This document shows, one piece after another, positions 25,620-34,260 of a stretch of 64,000 nucleotides of DNA. The translations under genes and the position numbers were made by a program. Below the pieces are notes generated by a model. It was not told the origin of the DNA and did not search any database. It was given only the letters and a program-made list of their open reading frames with translations. The stretch's first letter is position 1, and every line of letters begins with the position of its first letter. The stretch is from Flavobacteriaceae bacterium PS02293 (lineage in GTDB: Bacteria > Bacteroidota > Bacteroidia > Flavobacteriales > Weeksellaceae), in NCBI GenBank assembly GCA_029960045.1, contig JASCOV010000014.1, positions 1 to 64,000 of the forward strand, written 5' to 3'.

Positions 25620-28061
25620 TTATTGTGCTGTAACTCTTACCAAATCTGCGAAAACTCCGGCAGCTGTAACTTCTGCGCCGGCGCCTGGACCTTTTACAAC
25701 CAAAGGTGTGTTTTTGTACCTTGAAGTTGTAAATGAGATGATATTATCACTTCCTGACAAGCTGAAAAACGGATGATTGGAATCTACAATTTTGACTTCG
25801 ATATTAATTTTTCCGGATTCTAAAATTCCGATTAATCTGAGTTTTTTTTCGGATTCTTCGGCTTCGTTTTTAAGAGAAGAAAAATAAGGTTCGTTCTTTT
25901 CCAGTTCTTCATAAAAACTTGGAATCGAATCTGCTTTGAGACAAGCTTCTGGTAAGAAATCTTTGATATTGACATCGGACATTTCCAAAGGCAAACCAAT
26001 TTCTCTTCCGAGAATCAGCATCTTTCTGGAGAAATCCATTCCGTTCAAATCGTCTCTCGGGTCTGGTTCTGTGTAACCTAATTCCTGTGCAGTTCTTACC
26101 ACTTCTGCAAAGGTTTTGTCGCCAACATAATTATTAAAAATGTAAGAAATCGTTCCGGATAAAATGGCTTCGATTTTCAGAATTTCGTCACCGGAAATCC
26201 ACAAGTCATTTAGAGTTTTGATGATTGGAAGTCCGGCCCCAACATTGGTCTCATATAAGAAATTGACATTGTTCTTTTTCGCCAGCCTTTTGAATTTGCT
26301 GTACTGCTCATAACCTGCAGAATTACCTTTTTTATTACAAGTCACAATCGATATATTTTTATCAAAAAATTGCGGATAATGGCTCACAACATCTTCACTT
26401 GATGTATTATCAACGAAAACCAGATTAGGTAAACTCTTGCTTGAAATTAGATTTATAAATTCTTCCAGATTTGCTTTTTGAGAATTAATACTAAGATTAT
26501 TTAAATCAAAATCAGATTCCGGATTGTCAAATATTCTCATTTCTCTGCTGTTGGAAATCCCTACAACATTGATTTTAATCTGATGATTTTCCTCAAGATT
26601 TTTTTGTTCTCTTTCCAATTGCCTGAACAATTCTTTCCCGATATTTCCCGTTCCTGCAAACATCACATTGAAGGTTTTAAACTGAGAAAGTAAAAGTGAA
26701 TCGTGGACAACATTCAAGGCTTTTGAAAGTTCATTTCTTTCAATCACAGCAGAAATATTGAGCTCAGATGAGCCTTGTGCAATCGCAATAATATTGATTC
26801 CGTTCTTGCCCAAAGCACTGAAAAATTTACCGCTGATTCCTCTCGTTTTTTTCATATTCTCGCCAACAACAGAAATAATACTTAGTTCATTATCGAACTG
26901 CGGTTCATCAATTTTGTTGGAATTAATTTCGAAATCAAATTCTTCATAGATTCCTATTTTCGCTTTTTTCTCATCATCAAATGAAACGACAAATGAAATA
27001 CTGTGTTCCGAACTCGCCTGAGTAATCAAAATGACATTAACTTCATATCTCGCCAAAGCATTGAACAATCTTCCACTGAAACCTTTCATTCCAATCATTC
27101 CGTTTCCGGTAATATTGACCAAACAAGTTTTCTCGATTGAGACAATTCCTTTGATTAAACCTTTTGAAATTTCGGATTTCTGATGAATCAAAGTTCCAGA
27201 ATTTTCCGGGTTGAAAGTGTTTTTGATATAAATCGGAATCTGACTTTCGATGGCTGGAATCATTGTTGGTGGGTAAATCACTTTCGCCCCGAAATAGGAC
27301 ATTTCCATTGCTTCCTGATAACTGAGCTCCGGTTGAGAAAAAGCATTTTTTACCAATCTTGGGTCGGCTGTCAAAAAGCCATCAACATCTGTCCAGATTT
27401 GGATTTCATCAGCTTTCAAACCTGAACCAAGAATTGCTGCAGTATAATCTGAACCACCTCTTCCAAGCGTTGTTGTATCTTGATTTTTATCTTTTGATAT
27501 GAAACCTGTGACCACATAAATTTGATTTTCAGGATTCCAGTTCTTTAATTTTTCATTGGTTTTAGAAAAATCGACAGAAGCATTTCCGAAGTTAGAATCT
27601 GTAACAATCAATTCTCTGGTATCTTTGTAATTGGCAGGAAAATCCTCTGACTGAAGATACGTAGCAATGATTTTGCTTGACAATTGTTCGCCGTAAGACA
27701 GCAATCTATCTTTGATTCTTCCTGACAATTCGCCTAAATTCTTGACACTGAACAGAATATCTTCAATCTCATTGAAGCTTACTTTCACCAACATCAATAA
27801 TGGATTCTGCATCGTTCTTGGCAGCAATCCTGAGATAATCTGATAATGTTTGTCTTCTGCAGTTTTCAGAATTTCTGAGAAATCATTTTGTGCCAATGCT
27901 TCTTCTGCAGCTAATAACAAAGAATTTGTAATTCCTGAAAAGGCTGAACAAACAACTATTAAAGGTTCATTTTTATTGAATTCTCTTTCAATTATTAATT
28001 TTACATTCTTCAATGCATCCAAACTTCCGACTGAAGTTCCCCCAAATTTTAATACTTTCAT
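25620..28061 (-). CDS. thrA: Bifunctional aspartokinase / homoserine dehydrogenase
   Basis: The 813-residue fusion catalyses the first and third steps from aspartate to homoserine. The aspartokinase domain starts MKVLKFGGTSVGS and contains TTLGRGGSDYTAA. Two ACT regulatory repeats lie around residues 310-455, consistent with threonine feedback. The homoserine dehydrogenase domain starts near 465 with FAGTGNIGKEL (NADP-binding) and contains GLPIIKTLNDL and TEPDPRDDLNGMDFSRKMLILGRE. It is the first gene of thrABC, directly after the leader and attenuator. Confidence 0.97.
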   Translation of the reverse strand: MKVLKFGGTSVGSLDALKNVKLIIEREFNKNEPLIVVCSAFSGITNSLLLAAEEALAQNDFSEILKTAEDKHYQIISGLLPRTMQNPLLMLVKVSFNEIEDILFSVKNLGELSGRIKDRLLSYGEQLSSKIIATYLQSEDFPANYKDTRELIVTDSNFGNASVDFSKTNEKLKNWNPENQIYVVTGFISKDKNQDTTTLGRGGSDYTAAILGSGLKADEIQIWTDVDGFLTADPRLVKNAFSQPELSYQEAMEMSYFGAKVIYPPTMIPAIESQIPIYIKNTFNPENSGTLIHQKSEISKGLIKGIVSIEKTCLVNITGNGMIGMKGFSGRLFNALARYEVNVILITQASSEHSISFVVSFDDEKKAKIGIYEEFDFEINSNKIDEPQFDNELSIISVVGENMKKTRGISGKFFSALGKNGINIIAIAQGSSELNISAVIERNELSKALNVVHDSLLLSQFKTFNVMFAGTGNIGKELFRQLEREQKNLEENHQIKINVVGISNSREMRIFDNPESDFDLNNLSINSQKANLEEFINLISSKSLPNLVFVDNTSSEDVVSHYPQFFDKNISIVTCNKKGNSAGYEQYSKFKRLAKKNNVNFLYETNVGAGLPIIKTLNDLWISGDEILKIEAILSGTISYIFNNYVGDKTFAEVVRTAQELGYTEPDPRDDLNGMDFSRKMLILGREIGLPLEMSDVNIKDFLPEACLKADSIPSFYEELEKNEPYFSSLKNEAEESEKKLRLIGILESGKINIEVKIVDSNHPFFSLSGSDNIISFTTSRYKNTPLVVKGPGAGAEVTAAGVFADLVRVTAQ

Positions 28062-28083
28062 TTGTATTTTAGTTATTGCTTTA

Positions 28084-28121
28084 AAACAAAAAAGCCTTTC
28101 TGTAAATTCAGAAAGGCTTTT
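28084..28121 (-). terminator. Attenuator terminator upstream of thrA
   Basis: In the minus direction AAAAGCCTTTCTG pairs with CAGAAAGGCTTTT around an AATTTA loop, followed by a T-rich run, 23 nt before the thrA start. The 5' arm CCTTTCTG can instead pair with CAGAAAGG near the end of the leader ORF. This gives mutually exclusive antiterminator and terminator folds. Confidence 0.88.
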
Positions 28122-28145
28122 GTTAATTATTTATATTTTAAAATA

Positions 28146-28217
28146 TCACAAACACACCTTTCTGCAACTATTAATTGTAGTTGTTGTAGAAATCGTTGTT
28201 GTGGTTGTGAAAATCAT
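28146..28217 (-). CDS. thrL: thr operon leader peptide (attenuator)
   Basis: This 23-codon ORF starts MIFTTTTTISTTTTINS and ends with TGA. It holds nine Thr and three Ile codons, matching the logic of enterobacterial thrL. Stalling at Thr codons would free the downstream CAGAAAGG segment to pair with CCTTTCTG of the terminator, allowing read-through into thrA. A weak promoter candidate (minus strand TTTG at 28268-28265, TACTTTCG at 28246-28239) lies just upstream. The remaining leader up to 28316 shows nothing else. Confidence 0.9.
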   Translation of the reverse strand: MIFTTTTTISTTTTINSCRKVCL

Positions 28218-28316
28218 TATCGTTTTGTAAATCTCTTACGAAAGTATGAAAACATTTTTCATCTGCAAATTTTTATTCAATAATTTTTGGATTAATTTAA
28301 TTTCACATCAATTTAA

Positions 28317-29123
28317 TTATGATTTAATCAAATCTGTTGGTGAATAGCCAAATTGTTTTTTGAAGGCGAATGAAAAATGCGAAAGATTCTCAAATCCGAT
28401 TTCGTAATAAACATCGACAGGTTTTTTATTTTTTTCTGCAAGTTCATAGTGTGCCAATTCCAGACGTTTTTTGGTAAGCCATCTTTGCGGTGTTGCGTTG
28501 AAAGCATTAAAAAAATCTCGCTTAAAAGTTGTCAAACTTCGTCCTGTCAGATATCCGAATTTCTCCAATGGCATATTGAACATAAAATTCTTTTCCATAA
28601 AAGCTATCAAATCAATTTTCCCAGGTTCTTCGAAGTTATTAAGGACAGAATCTATCTTTCTATCAATTGTTCTGAGAATATTGATTGCTTCATTAATTTT
28701 CAATGTGGCAATATTTTCGGGGAAATTATTCTGCATCTCAAAATACGGAATCAACGAAGCCAAACAGCTTTCCAATAAAGGATGCTTCTCAAAACTGATG
28801 ATTTTTTCTGTTCCTATTTTCGATTTTATGTGATTATCATTATAAAACTCTCTAAGTCTTTTTGATGACAAATGCATTGCAACGGCTTTGTGAGGCAATC
28901 CATCTTTTGGGTAATTGATAATTGTTGCCAGCTGATTTCTCGGAATCAAAAAAGTGCTTCCTGCACCAAACACAAAACTCTCATCCGTCTGAATAATCTT
29001 CGTTTCGCCAGAAATTAACCAAACCAGCAAATGGTCGTCAAATGCCGCTTCTGTCTTGAACAATTTACCTTCGTAACAGGAAAGTTTGATTTCGGGATTG
29101 ATATAATTTACTTGATAATCCAT
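28317..29123 (-). CDS. AraC-family transcriptional regulator
   Basis: The 268-residue protein starts MDYQVNYINPEI; a start four codons earlier is possible. The N-terminal cupin-like sensing domain includes FVFGAGSTFLIPRNQLATI. Two C-terminal HTH motifs follow: MPLEKFGYLTGRSLTTFKRDFFNAF and VYYEIGFENLSHFSFAFKKQFGYSP. It lies immediately downstream of an SDR gene on the same strand. Two direct repeats upstream of the SDR gene are candidate binding sites, so it likely regulates this operon. Confidence 0.9.
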   Translation of the reverse strand: MDYQVNYINPEIKLSCYEGKLFKTEAAFDDHLLVWLISGETKIIQTDESFVFGAGSTFLIPRNQLATIINYPKDGLPHKAVAMHLSSKRLREFYNDNHIKSKIGTEKIISFEKHPLLESCLASLIPYFEMQNNFPENIATLKINEAINILRTIDRKIDSVLNNFEEPGKIDLIAFMEKNFMFNMPLEKFGYLTGRSLTTFKRDFFNAFNATPQRWLTKKRLELAHYELAEKNKKPVDVYYEIGFENLSHFSFAFKKQFGYSPTDLIKS

Positions 29124-29150
29124 ATTGCTTGTCACACAAAGTTACAAATA

Positions 29151-30140
29151 TCAATTGAGCTCAAATGTTATCCCTGTCATTTCTTCACTCAATTTCCATA
29201 ATCTTTTTGCATTGGTTTCATCCACAGAATAAGTTTTGATTCCGCCAATAATTTTGACATCAGAACTCAATTCTGCAACATCAACATTTTCACAATAAAC
29301 TCCGCCCATATTATTAAGTAAAGGATTTGTCGCACACCAAACTGTTGTAGCAGCACCTTGAGGAATGGTTTTCAATGAAGCTTTAACTTCAGGCAACAAA
29401 TTTCCTTCCGAATCAACATAACCTAATTTTTGAAATAAATCTAAAGGCGCTTCTCTGGATAATTCGGTTTCACCGACCGCGCCCGGACATAAAGCATAGC
29501 TTCTTACATTGAATTCTTTTGCTCTATTATCCAATTCCAGTGAGAAAAGATTGACCGCAGTTTTTGATTGTCCATAACCTAACAATGTTTCATATTCTCT
29601 ATTAAGAAAATTCGGGTCTTCAAAATTGAAATCTGAAAACTGATGTCCGCCGGAAGATACATTTACGATTCTTGCGCCATTTGCTTTTTTCAATGCAGGC
29701 CATAATCTTGCTGTTAATTGAAAATGAGCTAAATAATTAATAGCCAATTGCGATTCGAAACCACGATTGTCTCTGCGAAGTGGAACCCACATAATTCCTG
29801 CATTATTAATCAGTAAATGAAGTGGTCTCCCCGACTCTAAGAATTTTTCAGCAAACTTATCAATGGAATCAGGATTAGCCAAATCTAATTCTTCCAGTTC
29901 TATATTAGCAATTCCTGCAAGATTTTTTTTTGCTTTTTCGATGTCTCTTGCAGGAACGATTACTGTTGCTCCAGCTGTTGATAAGGTTTTAACTGTTTCT
30001 AATCCAATCCCAGTATTTCCTCCCGTTACGATTGCAATTTTTCCTTCGAGATTAATTCCTTCGATAACGTCTTCTGTTGTTGATTTTGCATTAAAGCCCG
30101 AATTAATCGGCTTTTGTAATACTCCTTGATAATTGTTCAT
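29151..30140 (-). CDS. Short-chain dehydrogenase/reductase
   Basis: The 329-residue SDR has the cofactor motif TGGNTGIGLET (about 39-49), the NNAG motif (LLINNAGIMW), a catalytic Ser in VNVSSGGHQ, and YGQSKTAVNLF carrying the YxxxK pair. The fold resembles the retinol dehydrogenase/WW-oxidoreductase-like SDR group. The substrate is unknown. It is followed after 15-27 nt by the AraC regulator gene. Confidence 0.9.
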   Translation of the reverse strand: MNNYQGVLQKPINSGFNAKSTTEDVIEGINLEGKIAIVTGGNTGIGLETVKTLSTAGATVIVPARDIEKAKKNLAGIANIELEELDLANPDSIDKFAEKFLESGRPLHLLINNAGIMWVPLRRDNRGFESQLAINYLAHFQLTARLWPALKKANGARIVNVSSGGHQFSDFNFEDPNFLNREYETLLGYGQSKTAVNLFSLELDNRAKEFNVRSYALCPGAVGETELSREAPLDLFQKLGYVDSEGNLLPEVKASLKTIPQGAATTVWCATNPLLNNMGGVYCENVDVAELSSDVKIIGGIKTYSVDETNAKRLWKLSEEMTGITFELN

Positions 30141-30190
30141 TATTTAAATATTTTATTAAAGCAAAATTAGATATCATAATCTTCATCAAT

Positions 30191-30228
30191 TTTGTTTAAA
30201 CGTCCGAATTAACTTTGTTTAAACGTCC
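30191..30228. promoter_or_regulatory. Direct-repeat operator upstream of SDR-araC operon
   Basis: TTTGTTTAAACGTCC occurs at 30191-30205 and again at 30214-30228, a 23-bp repeat interval, about two helix turns. Tandem same-orientation sites of this spacing are typical for AraC-family regulators. The site lies 51-88 nt upstream of the SDR start. The rest of 30141-30351 shows nothing else. Confidence 0.6.
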
Positions 30229-30351
30229 AAAATTTAAAATCAAATTAAATTCTCAGGATTTAATTAAAAAAATAAAAAATAGCACTATAAAGTTTTACTC
30301 TTGATAATCAATAATTTAAATAATTAATTTAGAAATATTTGGTACTTTGCA

Positions 30352-30393
30352 TTGCACAATACCTTTTTAATTATATATCTTTGCAATGTAAAG
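30352..30393 (+). promoter_or_regulatory. padR promoter with overlapping palindrome
   Basis: The -33 TTG (30352-30354) and -7 TATCTTTG (30376-30383) are 21 bp apart, a good Bacteroidota promoter. The near-palindrome CTTTGCAATGTAAAG (30379-30393) overlaps the -7 element. A related CTTTGCATTGC lies at 30346-30356. Together they could form a PadR autoregulatory operator. Confidence 0.55.
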
Positions 30394-30472
30394 TTAGAGA
30401 AGCAGATTCAAAACTTATAAAAAGTAGAATATTAGACTTTACAATAAATTGAATTTAAACCAAACAATTAAT

Positions 30473-30808
30473 ATGAATACCGAGAACACAAAAGCGCAAA
30501 TGCGCAAAGGAATTCTGGAATTCTGTATTTTGAGTCTTATCCAACAACGCGAAATGTATGTTTCCGACCTGATAGAATCTCTCAAAAAAGGAAAACTGGA
30601 TGTAGTGGAGGGAACTCTTTATCCCCTTCTTACAAGATTGAAAAATGGCGAATTTTTAGCTTACAGATGGGAAGAATCCACTAGCGGACCGCCAAGAAAG
30701 TATTACCAGATCACAGAAAAAGGCAGCCTCTTCTTAAAAGAACTCCAAACGACCTGGCAGGAATTGACAGATTCTGTAAACCAAATTATCTCAAACTCTC
30801 AAAACTAA
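30473..30808 (+). CDS. PadR-family transcriptional regulator
   Basis: The 111-residue protein starts at ATG 30473; a TTG eight codons earlier is less likely. It has the PadR winged helix: MRKGILEFCILSLIQQREMYVSDLIESLKKGKLDVVEGTLYPLLTRL with GPPRKYYQITEKG in the wing. PadR proteins act as repressor dimers. The adjacent PspC gene follows after 4 nt, the standard arrangement in Bacteroidota, so it probably controls that envelope-stress module and itself. Confidence 0.92.
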   Translation: MNTENTKAQMRKGILEFCILSLIQQREMYVSDLIESLKKGKLDVVEGTLYPLLTRLKNGEFLAYRWEESTSGPPRKYYQITEKGSLFLKELQTTWQELTDSVNQIISNSQN

Positions 30809-30812
30809 TATT

Positions 30813-32522
30813 ATGAACAAGACATTATCTATAGCACTCGCTGGTTTTTCCTTTACGATAGACGAGCTGGCTTATATAAAATTAAGCGATTATCTGAATG
30901 CTCTTAGAAATTCTCTAGATGCTTCTGAAGCGGATGAAGTAATGCACGACATCGAAATCAGAATGGTAGAGATCTTCAAAGAAACGCTTGGAAAAAGAGA
31001 AGTTATCAATGATTCTGACGTAGAACGTGTGATTTCACAGATTGGAACACCAGAACAAATTGACGAACAAGAAGAAGCTTATTTCTCTGAAGGAAAACAA
31101 AGAAAATCAAAATCTTTTGGCTCATTCTATAGCAATAGCTCACAAAAACAGATGTTCCGTGATCCGGAAAATGCAAAATTAGGAGGTGTTTGCTCAGGTT
31201 TAGCATCATATTTTGGATTAGATGTAACATTAATGAGACTAATCTGGGTAGCAATATTCATTATCGGATTTCCATTAGCACCGTTATTTTTATTTGTTGG
31301 ATTGTTGTATATCATCCTTTGGGTAGTCGTTCCACAAGCACAGACAGCAGCTGATTTTTTGAAAATGAAAGGCAAGCCGATGAATTTTGACAATCTGAAA
31401 GATGAATCCAACAAAATTGTACAATTTGCTAACGAATCTACGGAAAAAGTAGGTCAGGCATTCCAATCTCAAAAAGGAAATATTGATAATGTTGGAAATA
31501 TATTAGTCACTGTTTTAAGAATATTTTTCGGAATCATTTTTGGCTTAATGGGTATCTCTTGCCTGATTGGTTCGTTTGCATTTTTTGGAATTAATTTTGG
31601 CTCTGACGCTGTAAATGTTCCAGAAGGTATCGCTTTTTTCCTCGGAAATGATATGCCAAATTTCTTACTTATCACAATTTTAGTCTTAACATTTTTGATT
31701 CCTGCAATTATTTTCACATTGATTTCAATCAAATTATTTGCACCAAAATCTAAATTAAAATATACTGGATATGTAATCGGAGCACTTGTTTTTCTTTGGT
31801 TTGGACTGCTTTTAGTAGGTGGATTTACAGCTACAAAAATGTTTACAAAATACTCAGGTGAGAACAATGAAACTCAGAATGTAAGCATTAATACAGAATC
31901 CGACAGCATCATATTGGATATCAAAAAAGTGAATATTCCTGCAGACTTCAAATCTTATTTTGGTGATTATTTCTCAGACGGCAAAGTCATTTACAAGGAA
32001 GATTATCCTTACGTAAAAGTAAAACGTCAGGACATTACAAAGCCATATTTGATTATCAAAAAAGAAGCAGAAGGATATAATCAGCCAATACAACTGACTG
32101 TTCCTGTTGAAATCATCGGTAATAAAATTCTTGTCCCAAATTATTTCAAATATTCTTACAATGAAAGAATGAGACATTATAACGCCAATTATGAATTGGT
32201 TGTTCCAAGAAATTTCAAAGTAATAGATGTTTCTGACAAAATTAATTTAGATGACGACAATGATGACGACGATAATGATAACTATCACAACAACAGCGGA
32301 ATTACAGTAGAAAAAAACAAAATCAATATCAACGGAACTACAATCGAGTACAATTCTGACGAAAATGACAGCGTAAAAATCAATGGTAAATATTACTCCA
32401 AAGATTCTGCAGACGTAGTTCTTGAAAGACTGAACATTGATGAGAAAGTTAAGAAAAGTATAGAAGATCTTAACATCAACATCAAGGACGGAAAGAAAGA
32501 GATTAACATCAAAACTAAATAA
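30813..32522 (+). CDS. PspC-domain membrane protein
   Basis: The protein has 569 residues. The N-terminal cytosolic part (1-100) includes LRNSLDASEADEVMHDIEIRMVEIF. The PspC domain (about 112-175) has RDPENAKLGGVCSGLASYFGLDVTLMRLIWVAIFI. Three further helices lie around residues 230-350. A C-terminal beta-like extracytoplasmic domain contains an Asp/Asn-rich stretch (about 475-495). Fused PspC proteins are thought to sense membrane stress. It is cotranscribed with padR. Confidence 0.88.
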   Translation: MNKTLSIALAGFSFTIDELAYIKLSDYLNALRNSLDASEADEVMHDIEIRMVEIFKETLGKREVINDSDVERVISQIGTPEQIDEQEEAYFSEGKQRKSKSFGSFYSNSSQKQMFRDPENAKLGGVCSGLASYFGLDVTLMRLIWVAIFIIGFPLAPLFLFVGLLYIILWVVVPQAQTAADFLKMKGKPMNFDNLKDESNKIVQFANESTEKVGQAFQSQKGNIDNVGNILVTVLRIFFGIIFGLMGISCLIGSFAFFGINFGSDAVNVPEGIAFFLGNDMPNFLLITILVLTFLIPAIIFTLISIKLFAPKSKLKYTGYVIGALVFLWFGLLLVGGFTATKMFTKYSGENNETQNVSINTESDSIILDIKKVNIPADFKSYFGDYFSDGKVIYKEDYPYVKVKRQDITKPYLIIKKEAEGYNQPIQLTVPVEIIGNKILVPNYFKYSYNERMRHYNANYELVVPRNFKVIDVSDKINLDDDNDDDDNDNYHNNSGITVEKNKININGTTIEYNSDENDSVKINGKYYSKDSADVVLERLNIDEKVKKSIEDLNINIKDGKKEINIKTK

Positions 32523-32542
32523 AAATTGAGAGTGGATTAGTC

Positions 32543-32580
32543 GAAAAGCGGGTCAAAAACTGTAAAGAGTTTCCGCTTTT
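32543..32580 (+). other. Hairpin after the PspC gene
   Basis: AAAAGCGG (about 32544-32551) pairs with CCGCTTTT (32573-32580) across a 21-nt loop. No T-run follows directly, so it may be a weak terminator or a processing hairpin. Confidence 0.4.
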
Positions 32581-32611
32581 CCTCTAGTTCTTCTAAAAAA
32601 AACTAAAAACT

Positions 32612-33130
32612 ATGTACTCCAAACTAAGAAATAACAGAACGCTGAATTTATTGATTATTGGCATTCGGTTTTTAGTTGGATTTGCTTTTATTCCTTCGGG
32701 GCTTAAAAAAGTACTTGGAGAAAGGTTTACCAGAATTGGAACAGATAATCCAATTGGTTATTTTTTCGAAGCAATGTATCGGACGGGATTTTATTATGAG
32801 TTTTTAGGATTTTGTCAATTACTGGCAGCTTTCCTACTCTTCACTCAAAGATTTGCAACTTTAGGAGCAATGATATTTTTTGGAATCATTCTTAACATTT
32901 GCATTCTTACAATCAGCATGCATTTTACAGGAACTTGGATCATCACTTCATTAATGCTTTTCGCAGCGGTTGTATTATTAGCGTGGGATTGGAACAAACT
33001 GAAACCAATTTTAGGACTCAAAATCTCAGAAACACACGATTACAAAGAGCCAAATTACAAATGGCAAATCACAGGATTTATTTTATTTATTATTCTACTC
33101 TCAAGTTCAATTTTATTAAAATCAAATTAA
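32612..33130 (+). CDS. DoxX-like membrane protein
   Basis: The 172-residue protein has four predicted helices. The first contains IRFLVGFAFIPSGLKKVLGERF, typical of DoxX/DoxD-like proteins. Later segments LGFCQLLAAFLLFTQRFATLGAMIFFGIILNICILTIS agree. The activity of these small membrane proteins is not known here. It precedes the GLPGLI gene by 1 nt and probably shares its transcript. Confidence 0.8.
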   Translation: MYSKLRNNRTLNLLIIGIRFLVGFAFIPSGLKKVLGERFTRIGTDNPIGYFFEAMYRTGFYYEFLGFCQLLAAFLLFTQRFATLGAMIFFGIILNICILTISMHFTGTWIITSLMLFAAVVLLAWDWNKLKPILGLKISETHDYKEPNYKWQITGFILFIILLSSSILLKSN

Positions 33131-33131
33131 T

Positions 33132-33962
33132 ATGAAAAACTATACTTTACTACTTTTGATATTATTTACAATCTTATCAAAAGCCCAAACGCACCGTTTT
33201 ATTTACGAGTACCAATTCAAGCCAAATTCGGAATCCAAAGAATACAGAAAGGCAAATATGGCCTTGGATATCAATCCAACGGATGTCAAATTTTATGACT
33301 ATGAGGGCATTTTGAATGATTCTATTAATAAAAAAGGCGGACACAATTACAACTGGAATCAAACACCAGCCATTAAGAGAAATAAAAATTCCTATCAAAA
33401 CACCAATTACGAAATGATGATGGATTATTTTTCTTACCAAACTACTGACAAAATGGACTGGAAACTGCAGAACGAGACCAAAACTTCCGGACAATACACG
33501 TTGCAAAAAGCAACGACCAATTTTGGAGGAAGAGAATGGACAGCTTGGTTTTCCAAAGACATCAACATCTCAGAAGGACCTTACAAATTCCGAGGTTTGC
33601 CAGGATTGATCTTTGAACTGAGTGACAGCAAAGATAATTTTATCTTTAAACTAGTGAAAAGTCAGAAACTGGAAAAAACCTATGACACCTCTGATTTTCT
33701 GGAAGCATTTGCAGGTAAGAAACCACTGAATGTCAAACTTGAAGATATGCACAAACAGATGTTGAAATTTTATAATGATCCAATGAAAGATCTGAGAGAA
33801 AAATTTGACGATGTGCCGCCAGGAACTTTCCAGGTTGGAGGAAAAAAAATCACAAGCAAAGATCAGTTCAAGGATATGGCAAAGGTGATGCAGGAACACA
33901 TTCTCAAAAGCTATAATCCTTTGGATCTTACAAACGCCGTAATTTATCCGGCTGTCAATTAA
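33132..33962 (+). CDS. GLPGLI-family exported protein
   Basis: The 276-residue protein has a signal peptide (MKNYTLLLLILFTILSKAQ). It contains the defining motif in GPYKFRGLPGLIFELSDSKDNFIFKL (about 149-174), preceded by ATTNFGGREWTAWFSKDI. GLPGLI proteins are Bacteroidota-specific exported proteins, often near TonB-dependent or peptide systems. Their function is unknown. Confidence 0.92.
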   Translation: MKNYTLLLLILFTILSKAQTHRFIYEYQFKPNSESKEYRKANMALDINPTDVKFYDYEGILNDSINKKGGHNYNWNQTPAIKRNKNSYQNTNYEMMMDYFSYQTTDKMDWKLQNETKTSGQYTLQKATTNFGGREWTAWFSKDINISEGPYKFRGLPGLIFELSDSKDNFIFKLVKSQKLEKTYDTSDFLEAFAGKKPLNVKLEDMHKQMLKFYNDPMKDLREKFDDVPPGTFQVGGKKITSKDQFKDMAKVMQEHILKSYNPLDLTNAVIYPAVN

Positions 33963-34014
33963 AAATTTAATAAAATATTAACCAAATTATTATTAATAAC
34001 ATCCGTTAATTTAT

Positions 34015-34022
34015 TAAATTTG
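34015..34022 (+). promoter_or_regulatory. -7 promoter element of a short transcription unit
   Basis: TAAATTTG is a perfect TAnnTTTG match, 40 nt before the ATG of a 20-codon ORF. A second identical element lies at 34171-34178. No convincing -33 element is seen. Confidence 0.4.
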
Positions 34023-34061
34023 TTTCAGAAAATTAATTTCCAACAAAAAAACTACAACAAA

Positions 34062-34124
34062 ATGATACAATTAGTAATTGCAATCGCCATCAAATTGGTT
34101 GATTTTTTCACAAGCCTTTTTTAG
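34062..34124 (+). CDS. Possible 20-residue amphipathic peptide
   Basis: The ORF encodes MIQLVIAIAIKLVDFFTSLF and stops at TAG. The peptide is strongly hydrophobic with Lys and Asp placed so that a helix would be amphipathic. This resembles in style the phenol-soluble modulins and type I toxin peptides, though no homology is claimed. It sits in a 298-nt gap, between a -7-like element (34015) and a hairpin terminator (34180), so it looks like a small independent transcription unit. Coding status is unproven. Confidence 0.4.
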   Translation: MIQLVIAIAIKLVDFFTSLF

Positions 34125-34179
34125 AATGTAAAGAATATCCAGATATTTCTTAGAAAATAAACATATTTTGTAAATTTGT

Positions 34180-34214
34180 AAAGTATAGCTTTGTAGCTGT
34201 ACTTTATTTTTTTG
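34180..34214 (+). terminator. Terminator after the small peptide ORF
   Basis: AAAGTATAGC pairs with GCTGTACTTT (one mismatch) around TTTGTA, followed by TATTTTTTT. It precedes the acyltransferase gene at 34261. Confidence 0.6.
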
Positions 34215-34260
34215 TCTTGATGGGAGTCACATTTGACATTAGAAAAGTAAAAATCTACTT

